Positions 9,816 through 17,200 are shown, counted from the first letter of the stretch. The stretch is DNA of 64,000 nt from Clostridiales bacterium (GCA_015056255.1 SVGP01000013.1:19130-83129), one strand, 5' to 3'. The notes: a model not told the origin generated them from the sequence alone. Numbers and translations are program-made.

Positions 9816-9895
9816 TCCGTGACTGCGCTTTTCACATTTTTTTGCATGCATAAATAGTATGAGGATGGGGGAGAATTTGCCTGAGGTGAATGAAA

Positions 9896-10333
9896 ATGAT
9901 ATTTGGTATTATAACAGCCATTGTGTCCGGCGCGGCCATGAGCCTTCAGGGCGTAATGAACACGCGCTTATCTGATAAAATCGGCCTAATGGAATCCAAC
10001 GCATTTGTGCAGGGCACGGCGTTTCTTTTGTCGCTGATCGCGGTTTTTTTCTTTGGTAAAGGCAGCTTCCAGTCGATTACAAAAACGCCGCCCGTATATC
10101 TGTTCGGCGGCGCGCTTGGACTTGTAATCACTTTGACCGTTATGGTTGCCATCAATCATTTAAATCCAACCACTGCCATTTCCATCATATTGATCTCGCA
10201 GCTTTTAGTTGCAGCCCTGATCGATGCATTCGGCATCCTCGGAAGCGAAAAAATCGCTTTTACTCCCTATAAAATTTTAGGCGTACTTCTGATGATTGCG
10301 GGCGTTATTTTAATCAAATATAAGACGGCGTAG
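9896..10333 (+). CDS. DMT family transporter, YdcZ/DUF606 type
   Basis: Integral membrane protein of about 145 residues with four hydrophobic helices (starting IFGIITAIVSGAAMSLQG, then FVQGTAFLLSLIAVFFF, LFGGALGLVITLTVMVA, and two late helices ending GVLLMIAGVILIKY). It matches the YdcZ-type half transporters of the drug/metabolite superfamily (PF04657), which usually act as dimers; substrate unknown. An ATG at 9890 lies only one base after GAGGTGA, while ATG 9896 has the same site 6-7 bp away, so 9896 is preferred. It is a monocistronic gene, followed by an SOS promoter. Confidence 0.8.
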   Translation: MIFGIITAIVSGAAMSLQGVMNTRLSDKIGLMESNAFVQGTAFLLSLIAVFFFGKGSFQSITKTPPVYLFGGALGLVITLTVMVAINHLNPTTAISIILISQLLVAALIDAFGILGSEKIAFTPYKILGVLLMIAGVILIKYKTA

Positions 10334-10363
10334 GGCAGAAAATAAAAAATTTCTTCCAAACAC

Positions 10364-10392
10364 TTGACATCGAACATATGTTCTGTTATAAT
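10364..10392 (+). promoter_or_regulatory. Consensus sigma-A promoter with LexA (SOS) box in the spacer
   Basis: TTGACA (10364-10369) and TATAAT (10387-10392) are both perfect and 17 bp apart. The spacer holds CGAACATATGTTCT (10371-10384), a palindrome matching the Gram-positive LexA/DinR consensus CGAACRNRYGTTYC except for the last base. LexA bound here would block RNA polymerase, so the 66-residue gene at 10432 should be induced by DNA damage. Confidence 0.92.
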
Positions 10393-10431
10393 GCAAACAG
10401 TTAAAAAATACATCCGAAGGGCGGCGATACA

Positions 10432-10632
10432 ATGGTAGCAAGAAGAGAAAGACAAAGAAGATTCGTAATGAGGAGCGTTCGCGCAGCAACTATGAAGCGC
10501 TTTATGCTGGCCATTGTCGCACTTTGCATGCTTTTTCTGGTTTTCGCCTTCAGTATGGAGGTAGGTCTTCGCGCAGGCGCTTCCGTAGCCGGAAACGGTA
10601 TGATGCCCCTTGGCCTCGTCTTTGCCATATAA
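10432..10632 (+). CDS. SOS-regulated small membrane protein (unknown family)
   Basis: A 66-residue protein with a strongly basic N-terminus (RRERQRR, RSVR, KR within the first 23 residues), one transmembrane helix (about residues 24-45, LAIVALCMLFLVFAFSM) and a short glycine-rich end. It is the only gene behind a textbook LexA-controlled promoter and is closed by its own terminator. In Gram-positive bacteria the best known SOS-induced small single-span proteins are division inhibitors (YneA and analogues), but this protein has no LysM domain and I recognise no family. Positive-inside topology puts the basic tail in the cytoplasm. A GAAGGG site lies 10 bp before ATG 10432; inner ATGs at 10468 and 10492 are possible. 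Function as a division inhibitor is inference. Confidence 0.75.
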   Translation: MVARRERQRRFVMRSVRAATMKRFMLAIVALCMLFLVFAFSMEVGLRAGASVAGNGMMPLGLVFAI

Positions 10633-10643
10633 TGATACAGAAG

Positions 10644-10679
10644 AACAGCCGTTCGTTTTTATTCGAACGGCTGTTTTTC
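10644..10679 (+). terminator. Intrinsic terminator of the SOS mini-gene
   Basis: AACAGCCGTTCG (10644-10655) pairs perfectly with CGAACGGCTGTT (10664-10675) around an 8-base loop, followed by a T stretch. It lies 12 bp after the stop and separates the SOS gene from the next unit. Confidence 0.9.
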
Positions 10680-10682
10680 ATC

Positions 10683-10711
10683 TTGTGCTTTTCGTCTTTT
10701 CGTCGTATAAT
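10683..10711 (+). promoter_or_regulatory. Promoter of the cysteine-rich mini-protein
   Basis: TATAAT at 10706-10711 with TTGTGC at 10683-10688 and a 17-bp spacer, immediately after the preceding terminator and 30 bp before the start codon of the next small gene. Confidence 0.65.
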
Positions 10712-10741
10712 ATGAGCACTTCTAAATCCGGAGGGATTTCT

Positions 10742-10978
10742 ATGACGACAAAGATGTGCGTGCTCAATGAATTTAAAGAATGCACCAATTGCGGCGAATG
10801 CGAAATGTGCGACCTTGACCCCAATAAAAAATGCGACAACTGCATGAAATGCGTAAACTCGGAAAACGCAGAATTCCGCGGCATACAGATTGACGATATC
10901 GAGCTGCCGGATAACAACGAAGAAAACGTTGCATTCCTGAATGAGCTTGAAAAGCAAGTGAAGGATGAAGAAGAATAA
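10742..10978 (+). CDS. Cysteine-rich mini-protein (putative metal/Fe-S binding)
   Basis: 78-residue soluble acidic protein. Residues 6-38 hold eight cysteines in the order C, C-x2-C-x2-C-x2-C, then C-x2-C-x2-C, reading ECTNCGECEMCDLDP and KKCDNCMKC; the remaining half is rich in Asp and Glu with a predicted helix at the end (AFLNELEKQVKDEEE). The spacing suggests a metal or iron-sulfur site, but it is not a standard ferredoxin. No function is known to me. The open frame runs upstream to 10610, but ATG 10742 has GGAGGG 7 bp before it and follows a promoter, so it is chosen. Confidence 0.8.
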   Translation: MTTKMCVLNEFKECTNCGECEMCDLDPNKKCDNCMKCVNSENAEFRGIQIDDIELPDNNEENVAFLNELEKQVKDEEE

Positions 10979-10999
10979 ACGCCCTTATGTTACCGATAC

Positions 11000-11048
11000 A
11001 ATGAACGCGCAGGAAATGGCATATACAGGCATTTCCTGCGCGTTCATT
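11000..11048. repeat. Perfect 19-bp hairpin between convergent genes
   Basis: Arms at 11000-11018 (AATGAACGCGCAGGAAATG) and 11030-11048 are perfect reverse complements with an 11-base loop. The right arm overlaps the stop codon of the minus-strand gene ending at 11044. There is no T-run on either strand, so it is not a standard terminator but may still act as a bidirectional transcription or decay barrier. Confidence 0.75.
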
Positions 11049-11481
11049 GCGCCATACCTGTGATCTTCTGAACAATATCGTTTATCTCATCTTTTTCGCT
11101 TACCACATGCAAATCGCATTTCTCCCCATCAAAACACCCGTGCTTTTTTTGAAGCATCATTTCAACTGGCGGCGGCAAAACGCCGCGCATGCGGCTTTTG
11201 AACCGCTCCTTGATGGTTTCAATCTCCGCTGTCACAAGCACGCGGTATGCGCCCTCGGGCAAGAGGGAAAGATGCTCCTTTTCCGAAATTACATAGATGA
11301 TGTTTTCGCCCGACACAGCGTCGGACAGCTTTTTCATAAACATCTTTTTTGCGATCTGCTCGTTTTTGGCAAACCTTATGTAATCCTTGCCCGTATAAAC
11401 TTCCGCGCCAGTTTTTTCCTTTAATCTCTCTGCAAGGGTGCTTTTACCCGTGCAGCTTTCGCCAAAGATACCGATAACCAT
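11044..11481 (-). CDS. P-loop NTPase, small nucleoside/adenylate kinase-like
   Basis: 145-residue P-loop protein. The Walker A motif GESCTGKST starts at residue 7 (MVIGIFGESCTGKST), as in short kinases that phosphorylate nucleotides or small molecules. A helical arm with KERFKSRMRGVLPPP and a C-terminal segment that contains two cysteines (HGCFDGEKCD) follow. The substrate cannot be named. The open frame extends 34 codons further upstream, but ATG 11481 has AAAGGAG before it and gives the Walker motif the usual position. The gene is divergent from the membrane protein at 11638. Confidence 0.75.
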   Translation of the reverse strand: MVIGIFGESCTGKSTLAERLKEKTGAEVYTGKDYIRFAKNEQIAKKMFMKKLSDAVSGENIIYVISEKEHLSLLPEGAYRVLVTAEIETIKERFKSRMRGVLPPPVEMMLQKKHGCFDGEKCDLHVVSEKDEINDIVQKITGMAQ

Positions 11482-11637
11482 TGTTTTTCTCCTTTGTCCA
11501 AATTCCGGTTTAAGTATACCATAAACCGCATATACGGGCAATACCGGGCTCTGGAAAGCGCTTTCAAAATGGTCGGCAGGCACGTGTTATACTTGCCTCA
11601 CAAACAAGGAATTACACGCTTTCAGGAGGAAAAACAC

Positions 11638-12264
11638 ATGACTATGTCCGCAGGCCGCACAATGATGGGTTTTGATAAGTTTTCCAATAAGTTTGTGACG
11701 GACAAGCTGGGCGAGGACATGGCAAAGATCGTCCGCCAGCACGCCATTGCGTCCACATTCGCTTCCGTCGCTTCCGCAGTTCCCGGCGCGGGAACAGTGG
11801 CATGCGTGGTCGCGCAGACCGCAATTGTATACACCATGTACGTTCGCATGAACAGCGCTTTGGGCATTCGCTTAAGCAAGAACATCGTAAAATCCATCGC
11901 CTCCGCCGTAATCGCCAACATCGCCACCAACGCCATTACCGTCATCGGCGGCATTGCGGCTTCCACAGCGCTTTCGCTGATTCCCGGCGCAGGCTCCGCC
12001 GCATCCGCCGTTTTAATGTGCGGCATCAGCTATGCAACCGTTATGATCGCGGGCATTGTGTACGCCAAAACCCTGTCCGCGCTGTATAAATCCAAGCGCA
12101 AAATCGAAACCATGACGGAGGACGAAATCAAGCAGGCCGTGAAAGAAGAGCTTAAAAAGCGCGACATCAATAAAGACATCAAGGCCTTCTCCAGGGAATA
12201 CAGAACCGAAAAGAAAAACGGCGCCTTTGAAAACACCGAACCGGTTGAACTCGAAGCGATGTAA
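11638..12264 (+). CDS. Putative membrane protein with glycine-rich helices (DUF697-like)
   Basis: 208-residue protein. The central region (residues 35-145) is a set of hydrophobic, glycine- and alanine-rich helices with repeated IPGAG/VPGAG turns (SAVPGAGTVACVVAQTAIVY, then ALSLIPGAGSAASAVLMCGISY), resembling DUF697/YcjF-type segments that insert in membranes. The C-terminal 60 residues are charged and helical (DEIKQAVKEELKKRDINKDIKAFSREYR). Function unknown. The start at 11638 follows AGGAGGAAAAACAC, which is ideal; the frame runs upstream to 11494 without a ribosome site. TATACT at 11588-11593 is a likely -10, and a GGAAAGCGCTTTCA palindrome (11553-11566) resembling a CcpA site lies upstream. 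Confidence 0.7.
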   Translation: MTMSAGRTMMGFDKFSNKFVTDKLGEDMAKIVRQHAIASTFASVASAVPGAGTVACVVAQTAIVYTMYVRMNSALGIRLSKNIVKSIASAVIANIATNAITVIGGIAASTALSLIPGAGSAASAVLMCGISYATVMIAGIVYAKTLSALYKSKRKIETMTEDEIKQAVKEELKKRDINKDIKAFSREYRTEKKNGAFENTEPVELEAM

Positions 12265-12359
12265 ACAGGATTTGACAGGCGCATTCTTTGAGCAGTATTT
12301 CAATCGCGCTAACGCTGTAATCCGTGTTCATAAATTCTCCCAAAGCGCTTCCAAGCTTT

Positions 12360-12941
12360 TCAAAGCTTTTTTCTGTAAACCACGCATCCATCGATTTTTT
12401 CACAAGGTACAAATCCAGCTTTTTCATACATGGCTGTCGGCCCGTGATATGCGTGATTTTCATTGTGCGCAAAGGGATACGCCTCAACAATCTCATATCC
12501 TTCGCCTTTGGCCATCGCGCAAACGTGCTCAAGCAGCTGTGTGGCAATACCCATGCCTCTGTAATCAGGCGCAACGGAAAAACATACCACCGACTTTATC
12601 CTTTCACCTTGATCTGGCACTGCTTCTTTGAAATTAAAATTTACATTATCGTATGCCGACTTTTCATTTGCATTGCACCAGCCGACGACCTTATCCTGAT
12701 CATAGGCCAGATATCCTTGTAATCGTCCGTTCTGAATGAGTTGAATCGCCTGTTCGCGATTAAATTGCGCGCAATCCCTGTCGCAGTTCCAAGCCTTCAT
12801 CTTTTGAAGCTCGCTGTTCCAGTGATAGCACATACAATAACAGCCGCACCAATCATCATTATCTGTAAAAGCATCATGATCGAAATAGGAAAGCCAATCA
12901 TGAAGTAAGTCAGGCGTAAGCTTTCGGATAGAAATATTCAT
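12360..12941 (-). CDS. GNAT family N-acetyltransferase
   Basis: 193-residue acetyltransferase of the GNAT fold. The acetyl-CoA binding motif A is clear as VVCFSVAPDYRGMGIATQLLEHV, with the preceding beta strand LAYDQDKVVGWCNA and the late FVPCEKIDGCVVYRK strand. The N-terminal half has many cysteines and tryptophans (DDWCGCYCMCYHW), a pattern found in a Clostridia subgroup. The acceptor is unknown. The start is ATG 12941 with GGAGGAAACGC upstream; 13 further codons are open but lack a ribosome site. It ends 95 bp from the end of the convergent gene. Confidence 0.9.
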   Translation of the reverse strand: MNISIRKLTPDLLHDWLSYFDHDAFTDNDDWCGCYCMCYHWNSELQKMKAWNCDRDCAQFNREQAIQLIQNGRLQGYLAYDQDKVVGWCNANEKSAYDNVNFNFKEAVPDQGERIKSVVCFSVAPDYRGMGIATQLLEHVCAMAKGEGYEIVEAYPFAHNENHAYHGPTAMYEKAGFVPCEKIDGCVVYRKKL

Positions 12942-13746
12942 GCGTTTCCTCCATAATTTTTTGATTGCATTATACCACATTTCAAAATCAAATGATAGGG
13001 GAAAGTACGTATCGGCTTGTTAGGGCAGGGGATCTAAACAGCCGCCGCATAATAAAAGCGATTGATCATTTGTCCAAAGAAGTCATAACCGGATGATAGA
13101 AAACACGCTGCGCACCGTTTCGGCTCTTTTGAACATCCGCGAAACACTCGACATTCCATCCATAACCTCCTGCAGAACAGACCGATTTCCACTCAAACCC
13201 CTTGACAATGGGGCGGATATGGCGTATAATCCAACTATTCGCAAAAGACAGCTTTTACGAATAGTTGGATAGGTTTTGGAAGGGTTTATTCGCCGGACGC
13301 CCGTCTTCGTTCGGCCGCGCCTGTTTGGTCCATAACAAGTCGGTTTTCGTTTAATTTGATCCTTTTATGGATTCTGCGCTCTTAGGAACTATCCTTGCGC
13401 GCGATTATGAGCCATTCTTTTTTCTGTCAATGATAATTTACTCGTCTTTGAAATTCTGCGCCGCTGTGAGCGATTCTTTTTTGATTCAAAGGACATTCAC
13501 TTGTTTGCGTTCATCAAAATCGATTTTGCCGGATTCTTTTTGAGCAAATTCATCCGTTTTCACAGACAAACGCCTAGCCGCGTTACTCATATTGCAAATC
13601 ATTGAAACTTTCAAAACCTCTGCGAATATGCCGTTTACCTTTTAAATTTTTCTTTTCTTTGTTGGATTTATCCTCTTCTTTCCTGTCCCCCTCTTTTCTT
13701 CCCCTACTCCCCCACGTCCTTTATTTGTAAATTGGAGGTTAATTTC
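12942..13746 (+). other. Long non-coding region and untranslated leader before the recombinase
   Basis: About 800 bp without a supportable reading frame. 12942-13200 holds nothing I can name. From 13202 there is a perfect promoter followed by a palindrome, then about 475 bp of transcribed but untranslated sequence. Within it, segments starting near 13411, 13469 and 13530 repeat an ATTCTTTTTT-type core at intervals of about 60 bp with further partial similarity (imperfect tandem repeats). The last 100 bases are pyrimidine-rich (TTCTTTTC, CCCCTCTTTTCTTCCCC) and end in the GGAGG site of the recombinase. No known riboswitch or T-box pattern is visible. Confidence 0.6.
13202..13270 (+). promoter_or_regulatory. 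Perfect promoter fused to a 42-bp palindrome
   Basis: TTGACA (13202-13207), 17-bp spacer, TATAAT (13225-13230). Starting inside the -10 box, arms ATCCAACTATTCG (13229-13241) and its exact complement (13258-13270) enclose a second inner pair AAAAG/CTTTT (13243-13247 and 13252-13256). The expected transcription start (about 13237) lies within the left arm, so the element can be an operator, a 5' RNA hairpin or a recombinase binding site. Confidence 0.8.
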
Positions 13747-14895
13747 GTGGCCAAAAATCTTTCCTATGCGCAGGAGCATGCAATTCTGATCACGACCCTT
13801 ACGCGGAATATTTTATCAACGCTGCCTGCGATCGTCGTCGATTATATTCAGGCCATCGCATCTACAACGCAGCCGCTCACCCGCTACGCATATGCGCGGG
13901 ATATCCGGCTTTTCATTCATTATCTTTCAAGGGAAAACCCGAAATTCGGCCTGAAGGATCCGCTCAACTGGGATGAAACGGATTTTTCCATGGTGCATGC
14001 GCGGGACATCGTTTTGTATCTTGACTATCTCAACTATTATCTGGACGAAAACGATCAGGAGGTTTCGAATCAGGAGCTTGGTAAAATGCGGAAATTTTAT
14101 TCGCTGAGATCATTTTTCAAGTGGATGTTCAAGCAGAGCCTGATTCCATCAGACGTCAGCGCGCTCGTCGATACTCCGAAACGCCACGAAAAGCCGATTT
14201 TAAGGCTTGAAATCGACGAGGTTGCCCGAATGCTCGACGCCGCTGAAAACGGCGATAAGCTGTCTTCCCGCCAACAAAAATACCATGAAATCACAAAAAA
14301 GCGCGATCTTGCGATGCTGACGCTGTTTCTGGGAACGGGCATCCGCGTGAGCGAATGCGTGGGCCTTGATATCGATCATCTGGATTTTGAAGTCGGCGGC
14401 TTTCTGGTCACGAGAAAGGGCGGAAATCAGGCGATTCTCTATTTCCCGGCGGAAGTCGAAGCGGCTCTTAAGGATTATCTGAGCGAGCGAAAAAAAATTC
14501 AGGCCCTTGAAGGACATGAAAACGCGCTGTTTTTATCCCTCCAGAAGCGCAGGATGACGGTCCGCGCGGTTGAAAATATGGTAAAAAAATACGCTGCCAT
14601 CGCCGCCCCCCTCAAAAAGCGCATCAGCCCTCATAAGCTTCGCTCCACCTTCGGAACCAGCCTCTACCGCGAAACCGGCGATATTTATCTCGTTGCAGAC
14701 GTTTTGGGACACTCCGACGTCAACACCACGCGCCGCCATTACGCCGCCATGAGCGACGAAAGGCGAAGGCTCGCCGCAAAAAAAGTGACGCTTCGAGATG
14801 ACGAAGCGCCCAGGGAAATTACGGACGAGGTTTTGAAAATCGCGACGGATCAGGAAAATCAAACGAAACCGGATACAAGTAAAACAGAATCATAG
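13747..14895 (+). CDS. Tyrosine recombinase, XerS/XerD-like
   Basis: Site-specific recombinase of the phage integrase family. All catalytic residues are visible: R200 (GTGIRVSE), K224 (TRKGGN), H296 and R299 (HKLRSTF), H322 (LGHSDV) and the nucleophile Y332 (RHYAAM). The N-terminal SAM-like core-binding domain covers about residues 15-150. Length (382) and the layout resemble XerS, the single recombinase that resolves chromosome dimers in streptococci and whose target lies beside its gene; no phage or element genes flank it, which argues for a housekeeping role. GTG 13747 is preferred because GGAGG sits 8 bp upstream; a TTG at 13732 overlaps that site. The C-terminal 50 residues are a charged tail. 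Confidence 0.88.
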   Translation: MAKNLSYAQEHAILITTLTRNILSTLPAIVVDYIQAIASTTQPLTRYAYARDIRLFIHYLSRENPKFGLKDPLNWDETDFSMVHARDIVLYLDYLNYYLDENDQEVSNQELGKMRKFYSLRSFFKWMFKQSLIPSDVSALVDTPKRHEKPILRLEIDEVARMLDAAENGDKLSSRQQKYHEITKKRDLAMLTLFLGTGIRVSECVGLDIDHLDFEVGGFLVTRKGGNQAILYFPAEVEAALKDYLSERKKIQALEGHENALFLSLQKRRMTVRAVENMVKKYAAIAAPLKKRISPHKLRSTFGTSLYRETGDIYLVADVLGHSDVNTTRRHYAAMSDERRRLAAKKVTLRDDEAPREITDEVLKIATDQENQTKPDTSKTES

Positions 14896-14945
14896 TTTTT
14901 GTTGTTGAAACATCGTAAGGGCAATCATCAATCGCCCGCGCGTCT

Positions 14946-15386
14946 TTATACTTTAAATTGCTTTACCGCCGCTGTGGCCAGTTCGTCGCAGCGGTTGTTT
15001 TCTTTATTTGAGGCGTGCCCCTTTACTTTGTGGAAGACGACTGTGTGAATATTGATAAGTTCTACGATTTTTTTCCACAGATCCACGTTTTCCACCGGCT
15101 TTTTATCCGCCTTCACCCAGTTTCTTCTGATCCAGTTGTTGAGCCAGCCCTGTTCAAAGGCGTTGACCAGGTATGCGCTGTCGGAATACAAGTCCACGCG
15201 GCAGGGCGCGTTCAGCGCTTCGAGCGCTTTGATGGCCGCGGTCAGCTCCATTCGGTTGTTGGTAGTTTCCCTTTCGCCGCCGGACATTTCCTTTCGGTGT
15301 TCGCCGTAGATAAGCACGCAGCCCCAGCCGCCGGGGCCGGGATTTCCCGAACATGCGCCGTCTGTGTAAATGATAACTTCCTTCAT
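14946..15386 (-). CDS. rnhA: Ribonuclease HI
   Basis: Degrades the RNA strand of RNA-DNA hybrids (primers, R-loops). The 146-residue protein has the full DEDD site: D9 (YTDGACSGNPGPGG), E47 (NRMELTAA), D69 (YSDSAY) and D134 (CDELA), with H124 in KGHASNKENN. It contains the basic handle region, WIRRNWVKADKKPVEN. It ends 50 bp from the convergent recombinase gene; the gap contains a degraded copy of the GCGGGCGAT-type inverted repeat (14919-14943). The upstream lipoprotein gene ends 9 bp before its start codon, so the two are probably co-transcribed. Confidence 0.97.
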   Translation of the reverse strand: MKEVIIYTDGACSGNPGPGGWGCVLIYGEHRKEMSGGERETTNNRMELTAAIKALEALNAPCRVDLYSDSAYLVNAFEQGWLNNWIRRNWVKADKKPVENVDLWKKIVELINIHTVVFHKVKGHASNKENNRCDELATAAVKQFKV

Positions 15387-15395
15387 ATCTTCCTC

Positions 15396-16325
15396 TTACT
15401 TCTTAAATGCATTTTCTATAGCGCGGGCGTTTTCAAGCATGCGTTCAAAATAGGCTTCCGCGCCGTTTTGAGCGCCTCCTGCCGAAAGCGTATCGATGAG
15501 CGCAATTTCATATCCCGTCGCTCTCAGCGCCTCTAAAAGCGATTTTGGAGCCTGTTTTTCAATGAGCACCACTTCAGCATTACTTTCTTCGAGCGTTTTC
15601 AGCATTTGGGAAAGGCTTGTCTCATCCGGGTATTCCCCGCTTTCGCGGTCAATCCTTGTAACCACGTTCAAAGCAAAATCATTGGCGATATAGATCAGGC
15701 CTTCGTGCAGAAGCGCAGTGCGTTTTTGGTAATCGACGGCGCTTTTTACTTCCAATATCGATTCCGAAAGCGATTCGAATTTTTCATAGGCGCTTTTGAG
15801 ATTTCCGATGTAGACGGACTCGTAATCCGGATCCAGCGCGATCATATTGGCTGCAATGGCTTCCGTCAGCTGAAGTCCGCCGCTTGCTGATAAAAACAGC
15901 CACGGATTTGCGCCGTACAAGTGGCTTTCCTCATTATCCGTCTGGTAGGAAGCATCCAGAATCAGCGAGGACGACGCGCTGATTACACTCGGGCCTTCCT
16001 CGCCCAGATTCATAAGCCCCTGTTCGAACGATTCAAAGCCGTTTCCGATCAGTATGACCGCGTCGCAGTTCACGGCGATATACTGATCCCAGTCGGACAG
16101 GACATAATTTCTCATGCATCCGTCCTGCGGCTGAATGAGCAGATTGAGATTCATACCCGGAATATCTTCCGTCACAATCAGATCCGAAAGCATGTACGCC
16201 GGCAGAAACGACGCATAAATGCTGAAATTTTCCGGGATGTCCTTATCCCCGACAACCGGCGCGCACCCAGACAGGATGAGCGCCGGCATAACGAGGAACA
16301 ATAAAAACAAAATACGTTTTTTCAT
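15396..16325 (-). CDS. ZnuA/TroA-like solute-binding lipoprotein, orphan
   Basis: 309-residue exported lipoprotein: signal peptide with lipobox LSGC at residue 21. The rest fits the metal-binding cluster A-I solute-binding fold (PF01297), with FSIYASFLPAYMLSDLI at the start, a middle helix and the late LIEKQAPKSLLEAL segment. The usual metal ligands look altered: where ZnuA has a His in the PHDYE-type loop this protein reads QDGCMRNYV, and where the second His is expected it reads GANPWLFLS; a His remains in LLHEGLIYIAND. No permease or ATPase gene is adjacent. It may have lost metal binding or bind a different ligand; that is inference. RnhA follows 9 bp downstream. Confidence 0.8.
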   Translation of the reverse strand: MKKRILFLLFLVMPALILSGCAPVVGDKDIPENFSIYASFLPAYMLSDLIVTEDIPGMNLNLLIQPQDGCMRNYVLSDWDQYIAVNCDAVILIGNGFESFEQGLMNLGEEGPSVISASSSLILDASYQTDNEESHLYGANPWLFLSASGGLQLTEAIAANMIALDPDYESVYIGNLKSAYEKFESLSESILEVKSAVDYQKRTALLHEGLIYIANDFALNVVTRIDRESGEYPDETSLSQMLKTLEESNAEVVLIEKQAPKSLLEALRATGYEIALIDTLSAGGAQNGAEAYFERMLENARAIENAFKK

Positions 16326-16373
16326 CCAAGCTCCATGTATTTTTTCTTAGTATACCCTGTTTTTTCTATGCGA

Positions 16374-17138
16374 TCAGCTGATCGGATACGATACGCAGAT
16401 TTCCGCGCCCCTTACGAAATCGCCGGGCCGCATGGCGGGATTGCGCCTTAAAAGCTCCGAAGACGTGATTCCAAACGCCGAAGCGATGGAGGAAATCGTG
16501 TCTCCCGGCTGAATGATGTATTTTCCGCTGCCGGAACATGCGCAGGCCTTTAACGGATACACATATCTTTGCCCCGGCAAAAGCGCGTTTAATACAAGGC
16601 GCGGGTTGAATTCGGCAAATTCCTGAAAGCTGATCCCGTATTTTTGCAGAATGTCGTAAAGCGTCTGACCGCACTGAACGGTGTCGGTACCCGTACAGGC
16701 GCGTTCGGCCGCTCTTAAGGATGCGCAGTCAGGCACATCGTTTACAAACGGGCACGTGTCGCTGGGCGGATTCGGCTCGACCGGTTCGCGTTTAGGCACG
16801 CATATGTATTGGCCGATGGCAAGGCGCGTGGGCTCTACATAGGGATTTAAGTCCATCAGAGTGTTGACCGAAACGCCGTATTCCCGCGCAAGATCCCAGA
16901 GCGTATCGCCTTTTTTGATCACGTAAAGGTCGGCGTCCGGGCACGTGAGCCGACGCGTGGGAATGCAAATCTGCGTATCGGGCCGAACCGTTGAAAAATC
17001 GATGTCCGGGTTTACCGAGATCATCGCGCCGACGGTCGTCTGAAAGGCCGTAGCCACCTTCTGAAGCGTGTCGCCTGCCTTCCAAACATATCTGAGCGAG
17101 CCCTGAGGACAGCGCACGGCTGCGGTAGACAATTCCAT
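16374..17138 (-). CDS. Protein with four LysM domains, no signal peptide
   Basis: 254 residues, almost entirely LysM repeats: about 16-60 (LRYVWKAGDTLQKVAT), 71-115 (LYVIKKGDTLWDLAREYG), 148-193 (TVQCGQTLYDILQKYG) and 202-251 (KYIIQPGDTISSIASAFG). LysM binds N-acetylglucosamine in peptidoglycan or related glycans. There is no signal sequence or transmembrane helix. In spore formers, leaderless LysM proteins act in the spore coat or cortex, made in the mother cell, which is one possible role here. Start ATG 17138 has AAGGAGG 9 bp upstream; an ATG 11 codons earlier lacks such a site. Several cysteines (C10, the CACSG segment) could form disulfides. Confidence 0.88.
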   Translation of the reverse strand: MELSTAAVRCPQGSLRYVWKAGDTLQKVATAFQTTVGAMISVNPDIDFSTVRPDTQICIPTRRLTCPDADLYVIKKGDTLWDLAREYGVSVNTLMDLNPYVEPTRLAIGQYICVPKREPVEPNPPSDTCPFVNDVPDCASLRAAERACTGTDTVQCGQTLYDILQKYGISFQEFAEFNPRLVLNALLPGQRYVYPLKACACSGSGKYIIQPGDTISSIASAFGITSSELLRRNPAMRPGDFVRGAEICVSYPIS

Positions 17139-17200
17139 AAAAGCATTCCTCCTTAAGCGTTGTTCATTCAATCGTATTCGAAAAGGAGGAATTGGGTTCC

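Noticed and set aside
12179..12574. 131-codon minus-strand frame with a protein-like middle part
   Set aside because: Overlaps the GNAT gene in another frame and the end of the convergent gene; no ribosome site and no recognisable domain.
13411..13570. CRISPR-like spacing of the ATTCTTTTTT motifs
   Set aside because: Repeats are imperfect, only three, and show no conserved direct-repeat block or cas genes.
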